A stretch of 64,000 nt of DNA. Source: Umezawaea tangerina. GTDB lineage: Bacteria > Actinomycetota > Actinomycetes > Mycobacteriales > Pseudonocardiaceae. Positions 63,285 to 64,000 of the stretch are shown here, piece after piece. The notes beneath the pieces are model-generated. The model saw nothing but the letters and a program-made list of their open reading frames with translations, was not told the origin of the DNA and did no database searches. Position numbers and translations under genes: made by a program. Numbering within the stretch: the stretch's first letter is position 1; every line of letters starts with the position of its first letter. Where the stretch lies: assembly GCF_003002815.1 (NCBI RefSeq), contig NZ_PVTF01000012.1, positions 248,001 to 312,000 of the forward strand, in the 5' to 3' direction.

Positions 63285-63326
63285 GTGGCGGGCCGCGGAC
63301 GACGTCTTCCCTGCGCGGCCCGCCAC
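63285..63326 (+). terminator. hairpin after the GH16 gene
   Basis: GTGGCGGGCCGCG (63285-63297) pairs with CGCGGCCCGCCAC (63314-63326), a perfect 13-bp stem with a 16-nt loop, 8 nt past the GH16 stop. Confidence 0.87.
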
Positions 63327-63348
63327 TCCCCAGCGCTACCGTGGACGG

Positions 63349-64000
63349 GTGCGCTACCGCGAACGGCCCGCGCTCGGCGGCCGCGGTCTGGTGTGGACGA
63401 AGACGACGTCCGCACCGGGTGTCGGCCGCGTCGTGCCGGACGGCTGCACGGACATCATCTGGTCGCGCGGCACGAACTCGCTGTTCGTGGCGGGTCCGGA
63501 CACCGCGGCCCACGTCGGCGAGTCCCGGCCGGACACCCTGTTCGCGGTGCGGTTCGCCCCCGGTGTCGGCCCGTCCGCGTTCGGCGTTCCCGCGCACGTC
63601 CTGCGCGACCTGCGGGTGCCGTTGGAGGAGCTGTGGCCGGACACCCCACGGCTGCTGGAGGCGCTCGGCACCGCCGAGGACCCCTGCGCCGTGCTGGCGG
63701 ACGCGGCGCGCGCCAGGCTCCGCGAGACCCCGCCGGACCCGGCGGTCGACGCGGTCGTCGCGGCGGTCCGTGAGCACAGCGTGCCGGAGGTCGCGGACCG
63801 GCTCGGGATCGGCGCCCGGCAGCTGCACCGGAGGTCGCTGGCCGCGTTCGGCTACGGCCCGAAGGTGCTGGCCCGCGTGCTGCGGTTCGACCGGGCGATG
63901 GCGCTGGCGTGGGCCGGGGTGCCGTTCGCCGACATCGCCCACCGCACCGGCTACGCCGACCAGGCCCACCTCTCGCGCGAGGTGAAGGACCTGGCGGGCG
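63349..64000 (+). CDS. AraC-family transcriptional regulator, C-terminus beyond the window
   Basis: The frame starts at GTG 63349 (RYRERPALGGRGLVW) and is open to the end, about 217 residues seen. The N-terminal part resembles DUF6597 sensor domains (RVVPDGCTDIIWSRG, FVAGPDTAAHVG, FAVRFAPGVGPSAFGVPAHVLRD). The AraC helix-turn-helix begins near residue 145 (VPEVADRLGIGARQLHRRSLAAFGYGPKVLARVLRFDRAMAL, FADIAHRTGYADQAHLSREVKDLAG). TACCGT ends 6 nt before the GTG, so a leaderless mRNA is likely. Target unknown. Confidence 0.9.
   Translation, partial: MRYRERPALGGRGLVWTKTTSAPGVGRVVPDGCTDIIWSRGTNSLFVAGPDTAAHVGESRPDTLFAVRFAPGVGPSAFGVPAHVLRDLRVPLEELWPDTPRLLEALGTAEDPCAVLADAARARLRETPPDPAVDAVVAAVREHSVPEVADRLGIGARQLHRRSLAAFGYGPKVLARVLRFDRAMALAWAGVPFADIAHRTGYADQAHLSREVKDLAG

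Overview
The window is high-GC DNA with actinobacterial gene families, Shine-Dalgarno sites and -10 motifs. It looks like a saprophytic soil actinomycete of the Pseudonocardiaceae type (Saccharothrix/Lentzea/Actinosynnema relatives), which is inferred from gene content only. It carries a SARP regulator, a 180-kDa-class NAD-glutamate dehydrogenase, secreted chitin- and glucan-active enzymes (LPMO, GH20, GH16), DUF3558 and DUF402 proteins and a daunorubicin-type ABC exporter. I see no phage, transposon, CRISPR array, rRNA or large biosynthetic cluster. It reads as chromosomal DNA with one tRNA-Arg(TCT).

Layout. 1-16.4 kb is a leftward block: a SARP regulator cut by the window edge, a conserved hypothetical plus hotdog thioesterase pair, an AlkZ-like DNA glycosylase-family gene, NAD-glutamate dehydrogenase, a 1476-residue TPR/disordered protein, ettA, a Rho_N-domain gene and ssb. 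The hypothetical-thioesterase-gdh-ettA-ssb order resembles the Rv2474c-Rv2478c neighbourhood of Mycobacterium as I recall it, with extra genes inserted here. 16.6-26.2 kb holds a TetR gene with two operators driving an ABC exporter, a copper/cytochrome oxidase assembly protein, a lipoprotein, a LacI/MFS pair, the tRNA, and a divergent AraC/NmrA pair. 26.2-38.0 kb holds secreted and cytosolic hydrolases, an iron-box-controlled siderophore-type formyltransferase, a secreted HNH nuclease, a CYTH-CHAD protein, a GH20 hexosaminidase and a broken nucleoside hydrolase.

38.1-44.6 kb is the most unusual part. A divergent aldehyde dehydrogenase / AcoR-like GAF regulator module occurs twice in tandem. 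Each copy has the same pair of direct repeats 11 bp apart between the genes. The second dehydrogenase has lost its catalytic Asn, Glu and Cys and its NAD-binding motif through in-frame changes, so it is a candidate pseudoenzyme.

44.6-64 kb contains an AA10 LPMO, a DUF402/uridine-kinase-like/DUF6412/YidC group, a fatty acid desaturase, the proline-catabolism genes (PucR regulator divergent from pruA and proline dehydrogenase), an esterase/TetR divergent pair, a STAND-type ATPase with TPRs, an ArsR/S9-peptidase pair, a family-A DNA polymerase, a GH16 glucanase behind a CebR-like operator, and an AraC-type regulator cut by the right edge.

Regulation is unusually legible. There are clear palindromic operators for TetR and LacI proteins, two IdeR/DmdR-like iron boxes, strong hairpin terminators between convergent genes, and at least eight genes whose -10 hexamer ends 6-7 nt before the start codon, the spacing expected for leaderless transcripts. 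A roughly 45-bp intergenic repeat occurs at three places, once as an imperfect tandem pair.
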